NCBI RefSeq assembly: GCF_016937515.1
Contig: NZ_JAFHKM010000002.1
Location: 186,001-250,000 of the forward strand
Length of the DNA: 64,000 nucleotides
Source: Cohnella algarum
GTDB lineage: Bacteria > Bacillota > Bacilli > Paenibacillales > Paenibacillaceae
Direction of reading: 5' to 3'
Shown here: piece after piece, positions 18,618 to 27,008 of the stretch
How positions within the stretch are numbered: the first letter of the stretch is position 1
Layout: every line of letters begins with the position of its first letter
Translations under genes and position numbers: made by a program
Notes under the pieces: model-generated
Told to the model about the DNA's origin: nothing
Seen by the model: the letters and a program-made list of their open reading frames with translations, nothing else
Database searches by the model: none

Positions 18618-20111
18618 TCAGCCGGTCCGGGCCGCTTCCTCCGCCGCGAGCACGGCCTTGACCGCCGCCCGCCAGCCCCGGTCGAGACGGTCCCGCGTCT
18701 TTCGATCCATCCCGGGCGAATACATTTTGTCTTTGCGATAAAAGGTAAAAAGCGTATCCCGATCCCACCATCCGAGGGCGAGTCCTCCCATGTAAGCGGA
18801 ACCGAGCGCGGACAGCTCGGCCGCGTCCGAGCGGACGACGTCCGCTCCGAGCAAATCCGCCTGGAACTGCATGAGCAGCTCGTTCGCGGTGGCGCCGCCG
18901 TCGACGCGCAGCTCGGCCAGCGGCAGCCCGGTCTCCGCGGACAGGAGCCGAACCGCATCCGCCACCTGGAAGGCGATGCTTTCCAGCGCCGCCCGCAGCA
19001 CATGGCGGCGGTCCGAGGCGCGGTTCAGGCCGATGACGGCCGCCCGGGCCCGGGCGTTCCAGTGCGGCGCGCCCAGGCCGACGAATGCGGGGACGAGGTA
19101 AACGCCGCCGGTGTCCTCGATTTCCGCGGCGGCCGCCTCCAATTCGGCATAATCGGCGAACAGTCCCAGCTGGTTGCGCACCCAATTCAGGCAATCGCCG
19201 GTCGAATGGATGACGCCTTCCAGCGCATACTCCACCTTGCCGCCGATGCCCCAGGCGATCGCCGTCACGAGCCCGCTGCCCGCGCGGACCGGCTCGTCGC
19301 CCGCGAACATGAGCACGGACGTGCCCGTGCCGTACGTGCCCTTGGCCATGCCCGGCTTCACGCACTGCTGGCCGAACAGCGCCGATTGCGAATCGCCGAT
19401 GACGCCCGCGATCGGCAGCGGATTCGGAAACAGCTCCGGTTCGTCGGTCATGCCGTACACGGCGTCGCTGTCCTTTACCTCGGGCAGCAGCGACAGCGGA
19501 ATGCCGAATGTCTCGGCCAGTTCTTCGTCCCACCGCAGCGTGCGGATATTGAACAGCTGGGTCCGGCTCGCATTCGTGTAATCGGTTGCATGCACCTTGC
19601 CGCCGGTCAGCTTCCACAGCAGCCAGCTGTCGACGGTTCCCGCGGCCAGCCGCTCCGGCGGGATGCCGGCCGCCGCATGATCGAGCAGCCAGCGCCATTT
19701 GCCCGACGAAAAATACGGATCGAGCGGCAGCCCGGTTTTCTCCGCGACAAGCGGCTCCAGCCCTTCCCGCTTCAGCCGCTCGCACCAGTCGCTCGATCTC
19801 CGGCACTGCCAGACGATCGCGTTTCCGACCGGAAGGCCCGTCTCCCGGTCCCAGACGAGCGCCGTTTCGCGCTGGTTCGTGATCGTCATCGCCTCGACGG
19901 CGTCCGCGTCGAGGCCGGCTTCGGCCATGACGTTCCGGATGGCGGCTTTAACGTTATCATACAACTCGAGCGGATCGTGTTCCACCCATCCGTCCCGCGG
20001 ATAGATTTGCCGGTGGCCGAGCGAGCTGCGGTGCCGGATCCGCCCGCTGCGGTCGGTCAGGACGGCTTTCGTTCCGGTCGTGCTCTGGTCTACGGTGAGC
20101 AGGTAGCTCAT
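18618..20111 (-). CDS. FGGY carbohydrate kinase, glycerol-kinase-like, probable ketopentose kinase
   Basis: The 497-residue protein is a full-length FGGY kinase: VDQSTTGTKAVLTDRSG at the N terminus, TNQRETALVWDRETG, an ATP-binding YGTGTSV, and VDGGATANELLMQFQADLL in the C-terminal domain. By motif it is closest to glycerol kinase. It sits directly after two transketolase genes with a 4-base start/stop overlap and after an isomerase gene, so a ketose substrate is likely; in the known non-oxidative D-apiose route an FGGY enzyme phosphorylates D-apulose. Plain glycerol kinase remains possible, but no glpF or glpD is nearby. Confidence 0.8.
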   Translation of the reverse strand: MSYLLTVDQSTTGTKAVLTDRSGRIRHRSSLGHRQIYPRDGWVEHDPLELYDNVKAAIRNVMAEAGLDADAVEAMTITNQRETALVWDRETGLPVGNAIVWQCRRSSDWCERLKREGLEPLVAEKTGLPLDPYFSSGKWRWLLDHAAAGIPPERLAAGTVDSWLLWKLTGGKVHATDYTNASRTQLFNIRTLRWDEELAETFGIPLSLLPEVKDSDAVYGMTDEPELFPNPLPIAGVIGDSQSALFGQQCVKPGMAKGTYGTGTSVLMFAGDEPVRAGSGLVTAIAWGIGGKVEYALEGVIHSTGDCLNWVRNQLGLFADYAELEAAAAEIEDTGGVYLVPAFVGLGAPHWNARARAAVIGLNRASDRRHVLRAALESIAFQVADAVRLLSAETGLPLAELRVDGGATANELLMQFQADLLGADVVRSDAAELSALGSAYMGGLALGWWDRDTLFTFYRKDKMYSPGMDRKTRDRLDRGWRAAVKAVLAAEEAARTG

Positions 20112-21067
20112 TTCGCCTTCACGCCCGTTTGCCGCAGCAGCTCGCCGGCGAGCTGCTTCACGTTTTCCGCGGAAATCCCGTAATGACGGAACACCTCGGC
20201 CGTTTTGCCCGCGATCGCCGGTTCGTCCGGAATGCCCAAAATCCGCAGCGGAACCGGGCAAGCCTGCGACGTCACCTCGGCCACGGCGGCGCCGAGCCCG
20301 CCGTAAACGCTGTGCTCCTCCAGCGTAATGATCGCGCCCGTCTCCTCGGCCGCCGCGACGATCGCTTCCGTATCGAGCGGCTTGATCGTGTGCATGTTCA
20401 GCACCCGCGCCGAGATGCCGTCCTGCGCCAGCAGCGCCGCCGCATCGAGCGCCACGCGCACCGTTTCGCCGCAGGCGATCAAAGTCAGGTCGCCGCCGTC
20501 TTTCAGGCGGACGGCTTTGCCGATGACGAGCTCGCGGCCGTCGTCTTCATCGTATACGTCCTCGACCGGATTGCGGCCGATCCGCATATAGGCGCCTCCG
20601 GGATAATTGGCGAGCGCCCGCGTCATTTTCTTCGTTTCGTGGCGGTCCGCCGGCAGCAGGACGGCGAGTCCGGGAATGGCCCGCGTGACGGCGATATCCT
20701 GTACCGAATGATGCGACATGCCGAGCGCGCCGTACGAGACGCCGCCGCTGATGCCGACCAGCTTGACGTTCGTTCCCGAATAGGCGACGTCCACCTTGAT
20801 CTGCTCGATGCTCCGCATGCTTAAGAAGCAGGCCGGAGACGTGACGAACGGCGTCTTGCCGCTGTGCGCGAGACCCGCCGCGATGCCGACGATATTTTGC
20901 TCCGCGATGCCCGTCTCCACGAACTGCTCCGGAAACTTCTTCGCGAACGGGGCCATCGCGGCCGATCCGCGGGAGTCGCTCGTCAGCACCATAATGTCGC
21001 GGTTGTCCTCCGCGATTTCCAGCAGCGCTTCGCACATCGCCTGGCGGTTCGGTATCGTATTAGGCAT
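20108..21067 (-). CDS. Transketolase C-terminal subunit, candidate apulose-4-phosphate transketolase
   Basis: The 319-residue protein matches the pyrimidine-binding and C-terminal domains of a split transketolase: ETGIAEQNIVGIAAGLA contains the glutamate that activates thiamine diphosphate, followed by YGALGMSHHSVQDIA and a C-terminal regulatory domain. It functions with the product of the preceding gene, which it overlaps by 8 bases. Together they transfer a two-carbon unit between sugar phosphates. In a cluster with an isomerase and a kinase, the described equivalent is AptA/AptB acting on D-apulose 4-phosphate. The start at 21067 (MPNTIPNRQ) has a GAGGAGAGGAG tract upstream. Confidence 0.88.
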   Translation of the reverse strand: MPNTIPNRQAMCEALLEIAEDNRDIMVLTSDSRGSAAMAPFAKKFPEQFVETGIAEQNIVGIAAGLAHSGKTPFVTSPACFLSMRSIEQIKVDVAYSGTNVKLVGISGGVSYGALGMSHHSVQDIAVTRAIPGLAVLLPADRHETKKMTRALANYPGGAYMRIGRNPVEDVYDEDDGRELVIGKAVRLKDGGDLTLIACGETVRVALDAAALLAQDGISARVLNMHTIKPLDTEAIVAAAEETGAIITLEEHSVYGGLGAAVAEVTSQACPVPLRILGIPDEPAIAGKTAEVFRHYGISAENVKQLAGELLRQTGVKAK

Positions 21068-21920
21068 GCGTCTCGCTCCTCTCCTCTTCGTCCGCGAGCG
21101 CCGCAAGCGCGGCGTCGAGCTCCTCGTGCGCCTGCTTCAGCTGCTCGTCGCTCGGCACATGGTGATGCCACTCCGGCTTATTTTCGGCAAATGATACGCC
21201 TTTGCCCTTGACCGTATTCGCCAGCAGCAGCGTCGGCTTCCCCGCGATCTCGGGCACGCCCGCGAACGCCTTCAGCAGCGCGTCGTAGTCGTGGCCGTCC
21301 ACGGAGACGACGTGCCAGCCGAACGCTTCCCATTTCCGGTCGAGCGGCTCCAGCGCCATGACGTCCTCCGTGCTGCCGCTGATTTGCAGCCGGTTGCGGT
21401 CGATGATGCCGACGAGATTGTCCAGCTTGTAGTGCGCGCCCGCCATCGCGGCTTCCCAGACCGAGCCCTCGGCCTGCTCGCCGTCGCCCATCAGGCAAAA
21501 GACGCGGTACGACTTTCCGTCCTTTTTGGCCGCGAGCGCCATCCCGACGGAGACGGCAAGGCCGTGGCCGAGCGCGCCGGTGTTCATTTCGACGCCCGGC
21601 ACCTTGTTGTTCGGATGCCCGATCAGCCTCGTGCCGAACTGGCTGTACGTGGACAGCTCTTCTTTCGGAAAATAGCCGAGATCGGCCAAAATGCACCAGA
21701 GCGATTCGACGCAGTGCCCTTTGCTCGCCACGAAGCGGTCGCGTTCGGGCCATTTCGGATTTGTCGCGTCATGGTTCATCACTTCGTAATAAAGGGCGGT
21801 CAAAATGTCGGCGTTGCTGAGCGAGCCCCCGGTGTGGCCGCCCTTGGCCGCATGGATGATCGTCAGCAGGTCCTTGCGGATTTGCAGCGATTTGCGCTTC
21901 AATTCCCGTACCGTCGCCAT
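21060..21920 (-). CDS. Transketolase N-terminal subunit
   Basis: The 286-residue protein is the thiamine-diphosphate-binding half of a split transketolase. It has HAAKGGHTGGSLSNADILTALY, GALGHGLAVSVGMALA, and the diphosphate motif GDGEQAEGSVWEAAM with the following IIDRNRLQ. Dedicated catabolic transketolases are often split this way, whereas the pentose-phosphate enzyme is usually one 660-residue chain. It starts one base after the isomerase gene ends, at an ATG (21920) following GAGGAAG; a GTG 9 bases earlier is too close to that site. Confidence 0.88.
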   Translation of the reverse strand: MATVRELKRKSLQIRKDLLTIIHAAKGGHTGGSLSNADILTALYYEVMNHDATNPKWPERDRFVASKGHCVESLWCILADLGYFPKEELSTYSQFGTRLIGHPNNKVPGVEMNTGALGHGLAVSVGMALAAKKDGKSYRVFCLMGDGEQAEGSVWEAAMAGAHYKLDNLVGIIDRNRLQISGSTEDVMALEPLDRKWEAFGWHVVSVDGHDYDALLKAFAGVPEIAGKPTLLLANTVKGKGVSFAENKPEWHHHVPSDEQLKQAHEELDAALAALADEEERSETHA

Positions 21921-21921
21921 C

Positions 21922-23352
21922 TTACACACTTCCTCTCAGCCAAGCGCGGATTTGATCTTCCGTCGGATCGACCGGATCGGGCGTGAGGCCCGGAATGTAT
22001 TGGCAAGCTTCGTAAAGCGCCGGAATGACGTTGGCATGAATGCCGACCGAGTGGTGGACGTACGGGCCTTTGACGAGTTTTTCTTCCCACAGCGGCCAAT
22101 CGTTCACTTCGACCCATACGTAAGAGCCGCGGGTGTAGGGACCTTGAATGCCTTTCGCCTTGCCGAGGAAAAGCTGGTACTCGCCGTTGTCTCCGTCGAA
22201 CCGGGCGATCGTCATGCTGCCGCCGCGGATTTCGCCTTCGTGCGTGCCCGGAGCGTGGTCGTCGAACAGAAAGTGCCGGCGCATTTTCGGCTTGTTTTCG
22301 ACGCTGAGCGAAACCGGGAAGTTGCCGCAATGGAACAGCAGCTCGCCGTTTTCGTTTTCCGGATGGCGAATCGTAATGTCGGCAAAAAAGGTCGGCGCCT
22401 CGTTCATCGCCGCCGCCTGCACCATGACGGACGTGATCGCCCCGTGAATGTCGGTTTCGCACGTGACCGGAATTTGCTCGTCGGTCAAAATCGCGTTGGC
22501 GAGGCACGGCATGATGCCGATCGCGTCCTGCAGCGCGGACCAGCACTGGATGGCGATCGCGGTGCTGCCGGAATCGACCGCCAGCTTCTTCATCGCGACT
22601 TTGAGCGCGGCCACCCGCTTGACGTCGTCTTCGGTCACCTCGGAAATGTCCAGCTTGTCGCGAATGTATTGGATCGCTTCCGCAAGTTCGGCGCCGCCGG
22701 ACTTCTCGATCTTTTTCGCCGCGTTCGTTATATCGACCAGCGTAATCGGATGCAGTTCGATGCCGAACCGCTCCAGCAGCTCGCCTTCGTTGCAGATCAT
22801 CGTCCAGAACGACGTCGGGCGCGGCCCGATTTGCAAAATCCGCAGGCTGCGGAATTGACGGACGACGTTGGCGGCCGCCACGAAGTTTTTGAAGCCGCGC
22901 TCGAACACCGGATCGTCGACCCGGCTATTGGTGACGTACGTAAACGGAACCTGAAAGCGGCGCAGCACCTTGCCAGTCGCGAACAGGCCGCATTGCGTGT
23001 CCCGCAGCCGCATGCCGTCCTCGAGCGGCGCCTCGTCGCGAGGCCCCCACAGCAGCACCGGCTTGCCGAGCGTTTTGGCGACCCGCGCCACCGTATCCTC
23101 GGTGCCGAAGTTGCAGTGCGGGAAAAACACCGCGTCGACCTTTTCCTTAAGCAGGTGCTCGGCGATTTGCTCCGCGCCGATCCGGTCGTCGTACAGCAGC
23201 CCTTCGGGATTCAAGCCCTCCAAGTCGACGATATCGATATCCATGCCGAATGAGTCCAGCTTCTGGCGGATTTGCACCTTGTACCTGAAGGCGTCTTCCG
23301 CGCTGAACGTAAACCGGCGCGTCGGCGCGTAACCCAATTTCAGCTTTTTCAT
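21922..23352 (-). CDS. L-fucose/L-arabinose isomerase-like protein, candidate D-apiose isomerase
   Basis: The 476-residue protein resembles the L-fucose isomerase fold: an N-terminal domain (KLKLGYAPTRR, then HCNFGTEDTVARVAKTLGKPVLLWGPRDE), a middle domain with IQCWSALQDAIGIMPCLANAILTD and CETDIHGAITSVM, and a C-terminal FucIase-type domain that ends in a conserved HHSVGIHANVI. These enzymes interconvert aldoses and ketoses with a divalent metal. As first gene of the operon feeding a kinase and transketolase it would make the ketose, for example D-apulose from D-apiose. The ATG at 23352 follows AGGGGGG by 8 bases. The sugar is inferred. Confidence 0.75.
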   Translation of the reverse strand: MKKLKLGYAPTRRFTFSAEDAFRYKVQIRQKLDSFGMDIDIVDLEGLNPEGLLYDDRIGAEQIAEHLLKEKVDAVFFPHCNFGTEDTVARVAKTLGKPVLLWGPRDEAPLEDGMRLRDTQCGLFATGKVLRRFQVPFTYVTNSRVDDPVFERGFKNFVAAANVVRQFRSLRILQIGPRPTSFWTMICNEGELLERFGIELHPITLVDITNAAKKIEKSGGAELAEAIQYIRDKLDISEVTEDDVKRVAALKVAMKKLAVDSGSTAIAIQCWSALQDAIGIMPCLANAILTDEQIPVTCETDIHGAITSVMVQAAAMNEAPTFFADITIRHPENENGELLFHCGNFPVSLSVENKPKMRRHFLFDDHAPGTHEGEIRGGSMTIARFDGDNGEYQLFLGKAKGIQGPYTRGSYVWVEVNDWPLWEEKLVKGPYVHHSVGIHANVIPALYEACQYIPGLTPDPVDPTEDQIRAWLRGSV

Positions 23353-23391
23353 GTCCCGGTCCCCCCTGGTATCGGCTTTCAAGTCTCGCTC

Positions 23392-23620
23392 AACTAAACA
23401 AATTAACTAAACAAACCACACTTTTCAACCAAATCCCTAAACAAAACAACTAAACCAGCCCAAACTTAGTTGAATAATGGCGGCTTCACCCTCATCCTAA
23501 CACCGTAAAACCGCTCCGTCAATCATTATTTAGTTTAGTTTAGTAAATTTAAGCGTTTTATTTTAATCAATTTAGTTTATTGGATTGCGCAAACGGAAAG
23601 ATTAATAGTAAACTAAACTT
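23392..23620. repeat. Iterated AACTAAAC/GTTTAGTT motifs in the divergent control region
   Basis: The AT-rich gap between the isomerase and lacI genes holds many copies of one octamer. As AACTAAAC it occurs at 23392, 23405 and 23448. Three overlapping TTTAGT repeats stand at 23529-23546, another copy (TTTAGTTTATT) is at about 23571, and AGTAAACTAAACT lies near 23607-23619. A short near-palindrome AACTTAGTT is at 23463. They are the likely binding sites of the adjacent LacI-type protein, although direct repeats rather than one clean palindrome is unusual for that family. Confidence 0.6.
23400..23428 (-). promoter_or_regulatory. Promoter of the isomerase-transketolase-kinase operon
   Basis: On the minus strand TTGAAA (23423-23428) and TAATTT (23400-23405) are 17 bases apart, upstream of the start at 23352. 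Copies of TTTGTTTAGTT sit on both sides of the -10, well placed for a repressor to block RNA polymerase. Confidence 0.55.
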
Positions 23621-23665
23621 ATTCCAGCTATCCAAACATTTAGCTCATAGATCGGAGAAATTAGA

Positions 23666-24784
23666 ATGAAAATGGAAGACATCGCCAAGATTGCGCAGGT
23701 GTCGAAGTCCGCCGTTTCGCTGGCGCTTAGCGGAAAGCCCGGCATCGGCAGCGAAACGCGGGAACGCATTTTGCGTATTGCCCGGGAAATGGGCTACAGC
23801 GCCAAGCCCCGCAGCACGGCCGCGCCGGACAAAACGTCGAAAACGCTCGTATTTCTGGTGATCACCAATTTGGGGATCGTGCTCGAGGAGTATTACCAAC
23901 AGCCGTTTTTCCGGGAATTGATCCATTTTGTCGAAGACCGCTGTCGTACGAAAGGCTACTCCGTCATCTTCTCTTCCGTGGACATGGAGCATTTCGAGCG
24001 GGACGTTCGGGCCGCGGCCGAGGATTACCGCCACAGTCCCGTTATTTTGCTGGGCACCAATTTAAGCCGCGAGCAGATCGCCGCCATTTCCGCCAAGCTG
24101 CCGCAGCTCGTCGTACTGGACACTTGCTTCGACACGCTGCCCGTTCATTTTATCGAAATCAACAATGCGATGGGCGCTTATCAAGCCGGCTCGCACCTGT
24201 GCGACATCGGCCATCTGGATATCGGCTATGTCGCCTCCAACGTGCGAATTCACAACTTCGAGGAGCGCAAAGCGGGCTTTATGGGCGCCTTGCGGGAACG
24301 CGGCGTCGAGATTGCGCCGGGCCGAATGTTTTCGGTGGCCCCAACCATCCTCTCGTCCCAGGAATCGATGCGCCAGCAGCTCGAGGCCTGCCTTCATTCG
24401 GAAGGCAAGCTGCCGACGGCCTTGTTTTGCGAGTGCGATTACATCGCGATCAGCGCGATGAAGACGCTCGCCGAGCTCGGCTATCGCGTTCCGGAGGATA
24501 TTTCCGTCATCGGCTTCGACAACATCAGCGAATCCGTCATCGTCACGCCCGAGCTGACGACGATCCACGTCGAAAAGGAGAAAATGGCCCAGCTGGCCGT
24601 CGATCTGCTGACCGATTCGGCGGAGTGGAGCTCCGATGCCCGGATTAAAACCCGCGTCGACACCCGGTTCGTCGAACGGCTTTCCACCAGCGCGCCGGCC
24701 GTCGCGGCCACAGGGACGGGAGCTACGGGAACGACGGGAGCTACAGGAGCTACAGGGGCTACGGGGGCGGGGCAACAGGAGTGA
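23666..24784 (+). CDS. LacI-family transcriptional regulator
   Basis: The 372-residue protein begins with a LacI helix-turn-helix and hinge (MEDIAKIAQVSKSAVSLALSG through IAREMGYSAKPR) and continues with a periplasmic-binding-protein-like effector domain (VFLVITNLGIVLEEYYQ to VDTRFVER). It is divergent from the isomerase operon and is probably its repressor, relieved by a sugar or sugar phosphate. CGGAG lies upstream of the ATG. The last 30 residues (after STSAPAV) are an Ala-Thr-Gly repeat tail encoded by a GGAGCTACA-like minisatellite, outside the normal domain end. Confidence 0.9.
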   Translation: MKMEDIAKIAQVSKSAVSLALSGKPGIGSETRERILRIAREMGYSAKPRSTAAPDKTSKTLVFLVITNLGIVLEEYYQQPFFRELIHFVEDRCRTKGYSVIFSSVDMEHFERDVRAAAEDYRHSPVILLGTNLSREQIAAISAKLPQLVVLDTCFDTLPVHFIEINNAMGAYQAGSHLCDIGHLDIGYVASNVRIHNFEERKAGFMGALRERGVEIAPGRMFSVAPTILSSQESMRQQLEACLHSEGKLPTALFCECDYIAISAMKTLAELGYRVPEDISVIGFDNISESVIVTPELTTIHVEKEKMAQLAVDLLTDSAEWSSDARIKTRVDTRFVERLSTSAPAVAATGTGATGTTGATGATGATGAGQQE

Positions 24785-24800
24785 CGGGAGCTATGGGGGT
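24711..24800 (+). repeat. GGAGCTAC-type minisatellite at the end of the lacI gene
   Basis: Imperfect 9- to 12-base units around GGAGCTACA/GGGGCTACG run through the last codons and just past the stop of the regulator gene and encode Gly-Ala-Thr repeats. Copy number could vary without disturbing the DNA-binding or effector domains. Confidence 0.7.
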
Positions 24801-24880
24801 GAAACGGAGCTGAACCGGTTTTTCCGCCTCCGGGCAGTAAGAAAACGGTTCGTTAGCGGGCGTGCGGAGGCTGAGAGGTA

Positions 24881-25094
24881 CGTTAGCGGGCGGCCGGAGG
24901 CGGCGAGATGAGTCATTTTTACTCAACTGCGTGCGGCCTTATCCGTTTGGCGGGTTAAAATGAGTCGCCACGACTCAAACGGTTCGTTAGCGGGCGGCCG
25001 GAGGCGGCGAGATGAGTCATTTTTACTCAACTGCGTGCGGCCGTATCCGTTTGGCGGGTTATAATGAGTCGCCACGACTCAACCGAATCGTTAG
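24881..25094. repeat. Two tandem copies of a 104-bp repeat
   Basis: Copies 24881-24984 and 24985-25088 are nearly identical, and a third begins at 25089 but diverges after CGTTAG. A short related piece stands at 24851. Each copy contains the perfect hairpin GAGTCG-CCA-CGACTC and a second GAGT/ACTC pair around ATTTTT. No open frame is shared, so it appears non-coding. It fills the gap between lacI and the glycolate oxidase genes. Confidence 0.85.
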
Positions 25095-25170
25095 TTGACG
25101 TGCGGAGGCGCAGCATGCGTGCCGAGCCGGCTTTCGGAGTGGATGAGAGAAATAGGGTCAGAAAAACGTA

Positions 25171-25200
25171 CCGTCAGGGACAAGTGCCCTGACGGTTTTT
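25171..25200 (+). terminator. Rho-independent terminator
   Basis: CCGTCAGGG / CCCTGACGG form a perfect 9-bp stem with a 7-base loop, followed by TTTTT. It is the first strong terminator after lacI, 390 bases beyond its stop, so the repeats may be transcribed. Confidence 0.85.
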
Positions 25201-25336
25201 GATTTGCGCGCCTGTTGCGAAGCTTCGTTGGATTCCATCCATTCAAAAACGGCTTTTTAGCGGCATCCGCCCGCTCTGTTGGAATTTTTGTCCCATCGGG
25301 CGAGGCCGGTTTGGACAATTCCGCGCGGTTTTTCCC

Positions 25337-25515
25337 GCTGCCCAGCGGTGGCGCTGCCCAGCGGTGGCGCTGCCCAGCGGTGGCGCCGCCCGCTCATCCG
25401 CTGCCGAGCGGCAGCGACGGTCTCCCGCTGCACGAGCGGCAGCGACGGTCTCCCGCTCTCCAAGCGGCGGCGATGGTCACTCGCTGTCCGGCGGCAGCGA
25501 CGGTCTCCCGCTGCA
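25337..25515. repeat. GC-rich tandem repeats, 16 bp x 3 and about 28 bp x 4
   Basis: GCTGCCCAGCGGTGGC is repeated exactly three times (25337-25384). It is followed by about four copies of a 27-28-bp unit built on GAGCGGCAGCGACGGTCTCC (from 25406, 25434, 25462 and 25489). Both unit types can fold into GC hairpins. They lie 60 bases beyond the end of glcF on the minus strand. No gene is supported here. Confidence 0.85.
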
Positions 25516-25574
25516 AAACCTTTTTTTCGCGAGTCCGTATGCGTTGTCTGTTCCGTCCGTGACGTCTTCCCGGG

Positions 25575-27008
25575 TCAATCCTTCGCCATCCGCTCATGCA
25601 AAAAGTCGACCACGTGCGCGACCTTCATATCCGTTCCGGCGCCGTGCCGCTGCACCCCGAGCTTCATTTGCAGCAGACACCCAGGGTTGCTCGTCAGCAA
25701 ATAATGAGCTTGCGTCGCGTTGGCATGCTCCATTTTGTGCTCCAAAATTCGATTGGCCATCTCCGGCTGCGTCAAGTTGTAAATGCCGGCCGAGCCGCAG
25801 CACCGGTCCGATTCGAACATTTCCACGAACTCCGCGCCCGGCACCTGCCGCATCAGCTTCCGGGGCGCGTCCGACGAGCGCATGACGTTGCGCAAATGGC
25901 ACGAGTCCTGGTACGTAATGCGCACCGAGCAAGCTTCTGGTTCGTTGGCAGGCGATCCGGCCACGGACGTTTGCGCGTCCGCCCGCGCGTTCGAACGCGC
26001 ATGTTCCTCCGCTTGCGCAAACGCGGGAATCCGGCCGTGCGAAACGAGCATGTCGCTGATGTCCTTCACCCGTTTCGCAAACCATTCCGCGTCTTCGCGA
26101 TACGCGGGATCGTCGTGCAGCAGATGATCGTATTCGACCAAAATCGCGCCGCACCCGCCCGCGTTGGACACGATGTAATCGACGTTCGCCTCCTTGAACG
26201 CCCGGATGTTGCGGCGGGCCAGCTCGCGCGCGTCCTCCGCCTCGCCGCTGTGGGCGTGGAGGGCGCCGCAGCAGTTTTGCGTTTTCGGAATGACGACCTC
26301 GAAGCCCGCTTCCGTCAGCAGCTCCACCGTATGCACGTTCGTTTCCGTGAACAACGTATCCATCAGGCAGCCGCGGAACATGCCGACGGTGGCGATTTTC
26401 GTCCCCTTCGCCGGATGAAAATCCCCAATGAGCTCGACGACGCCGCGGCCGGACGCGCTCGGCAATATTTCTTCCATATCGGACAGCTGCTTCGGCAGCA
26501 GCTTCAACGCCCCGGTACCGCGCGCAAGCTTCTGCAGCCCGGACTTCTGATAGGCTTTCAGCGCGCCGCCGAGCAGCTTCATGCGGCCCTGCTTCGGAAA
26601 CAGCTCCTTGAACACGAGGCGCCGTACGCCTTTGACCCAAACGCGATGGCTTTTCGTGTGGTCCTCGATCGCGTCGCGCGCCTGCTCGATCAGTTGCCCG
26701 TACTTCACGTCGGCCGGACACGCCGGTTCGCAGGCGCGGCAGCCAAGGCAATGGTTCATTTGCTCCTCGAACGCTTCGTCCGGGTCCATGAGGCCGTCGG
26801 CGACCGCCTTCATCAACGCGATCCGGCCGCGCGGCGATTCGGCTTCGATGCCCGTTTCGCGGAAGGTCGGGCAAGCCGGCAGACAAAATCCGCATCTCAT
26901 GCAATTGGTCAATTGGTCCTCGTCCAGCCTGATTTTCAATTTGGCGGCGAGCGGACTCGCCGGAGGCTTGGCTTCCGGGCGACTGACCGCCGTCTGGGTC
27001 TCAGCCAT
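25575..27008 (-). CDS. glcF: Glycolate oxidase iron-sulfur subunit
   Basis: The 477-residue protein has two 4Fe-4S ferredoxin motifs (CMRCGFCLPACP near residue 37 and CLGCRACEPACP near 88) and two CCG-type domains (NCCGALHAH and DRCCGSAGIY) that are typical of GlcF and LutA. It carries electrons from the flavoprotein GlcD to the respiratory chain during oxidation of glycolate to glyoxylate. It overlaps glcD by 8 bases. An AAGGGTGG site precedes the ATG. About 30 residues between the CCG domains (EEHARSNARADAQTSVAG region) look like an insertion. A lactate-type substrate is possible. Confidence 0.88.
   Translation of the reverse strand: MAETQTAVSRPEAKPPASPLAAKLKIRLDEDQLTNCMRCGFCLPACPTFRETGIEAESPRGRIALMKAVADGLMDPDEAFEEQMNHCLGCRACEPACPADVKYGQLIEQARDAIEDHTKSHRVWVKGVRRLVFKELFPKQGRMKLLGGALKAYQKSGLQKLARGTGALKLLPKQLSDMEEILPSASGRGVVELIGDFHPAKGTKIATVGMFRGCLMDTLFTETNVHTVELLTEAGFEVVIPKTQNCCGALHAHSGEAEDARELARRNIRAFKEANVDYIVSNAGGCGAILVEYDHLLHDDPAYREDAEWFAKRVKDISDMLVSHGRIPAFAQAEEHARSNARADAQTSVAGSPANEPEACSVRITYQDSCHLRNVMRSSDAPRKLMRQVPGAEFVEMFESDRCCGSAGIYNLTQPEMANRILEHKMEHANATQAHYLLTSNPGCLLQMKLGVQRHGAGTDMKVAHVVDFLHERMAKD

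Noticed and set aside
20108..21920. 1-deoxyxylulose-5-phosphate synthase or the housekeeping transketolase
   Set aside because: The two-gene split and the sugar-operon position fit a dedicated catabolic transketolase better.
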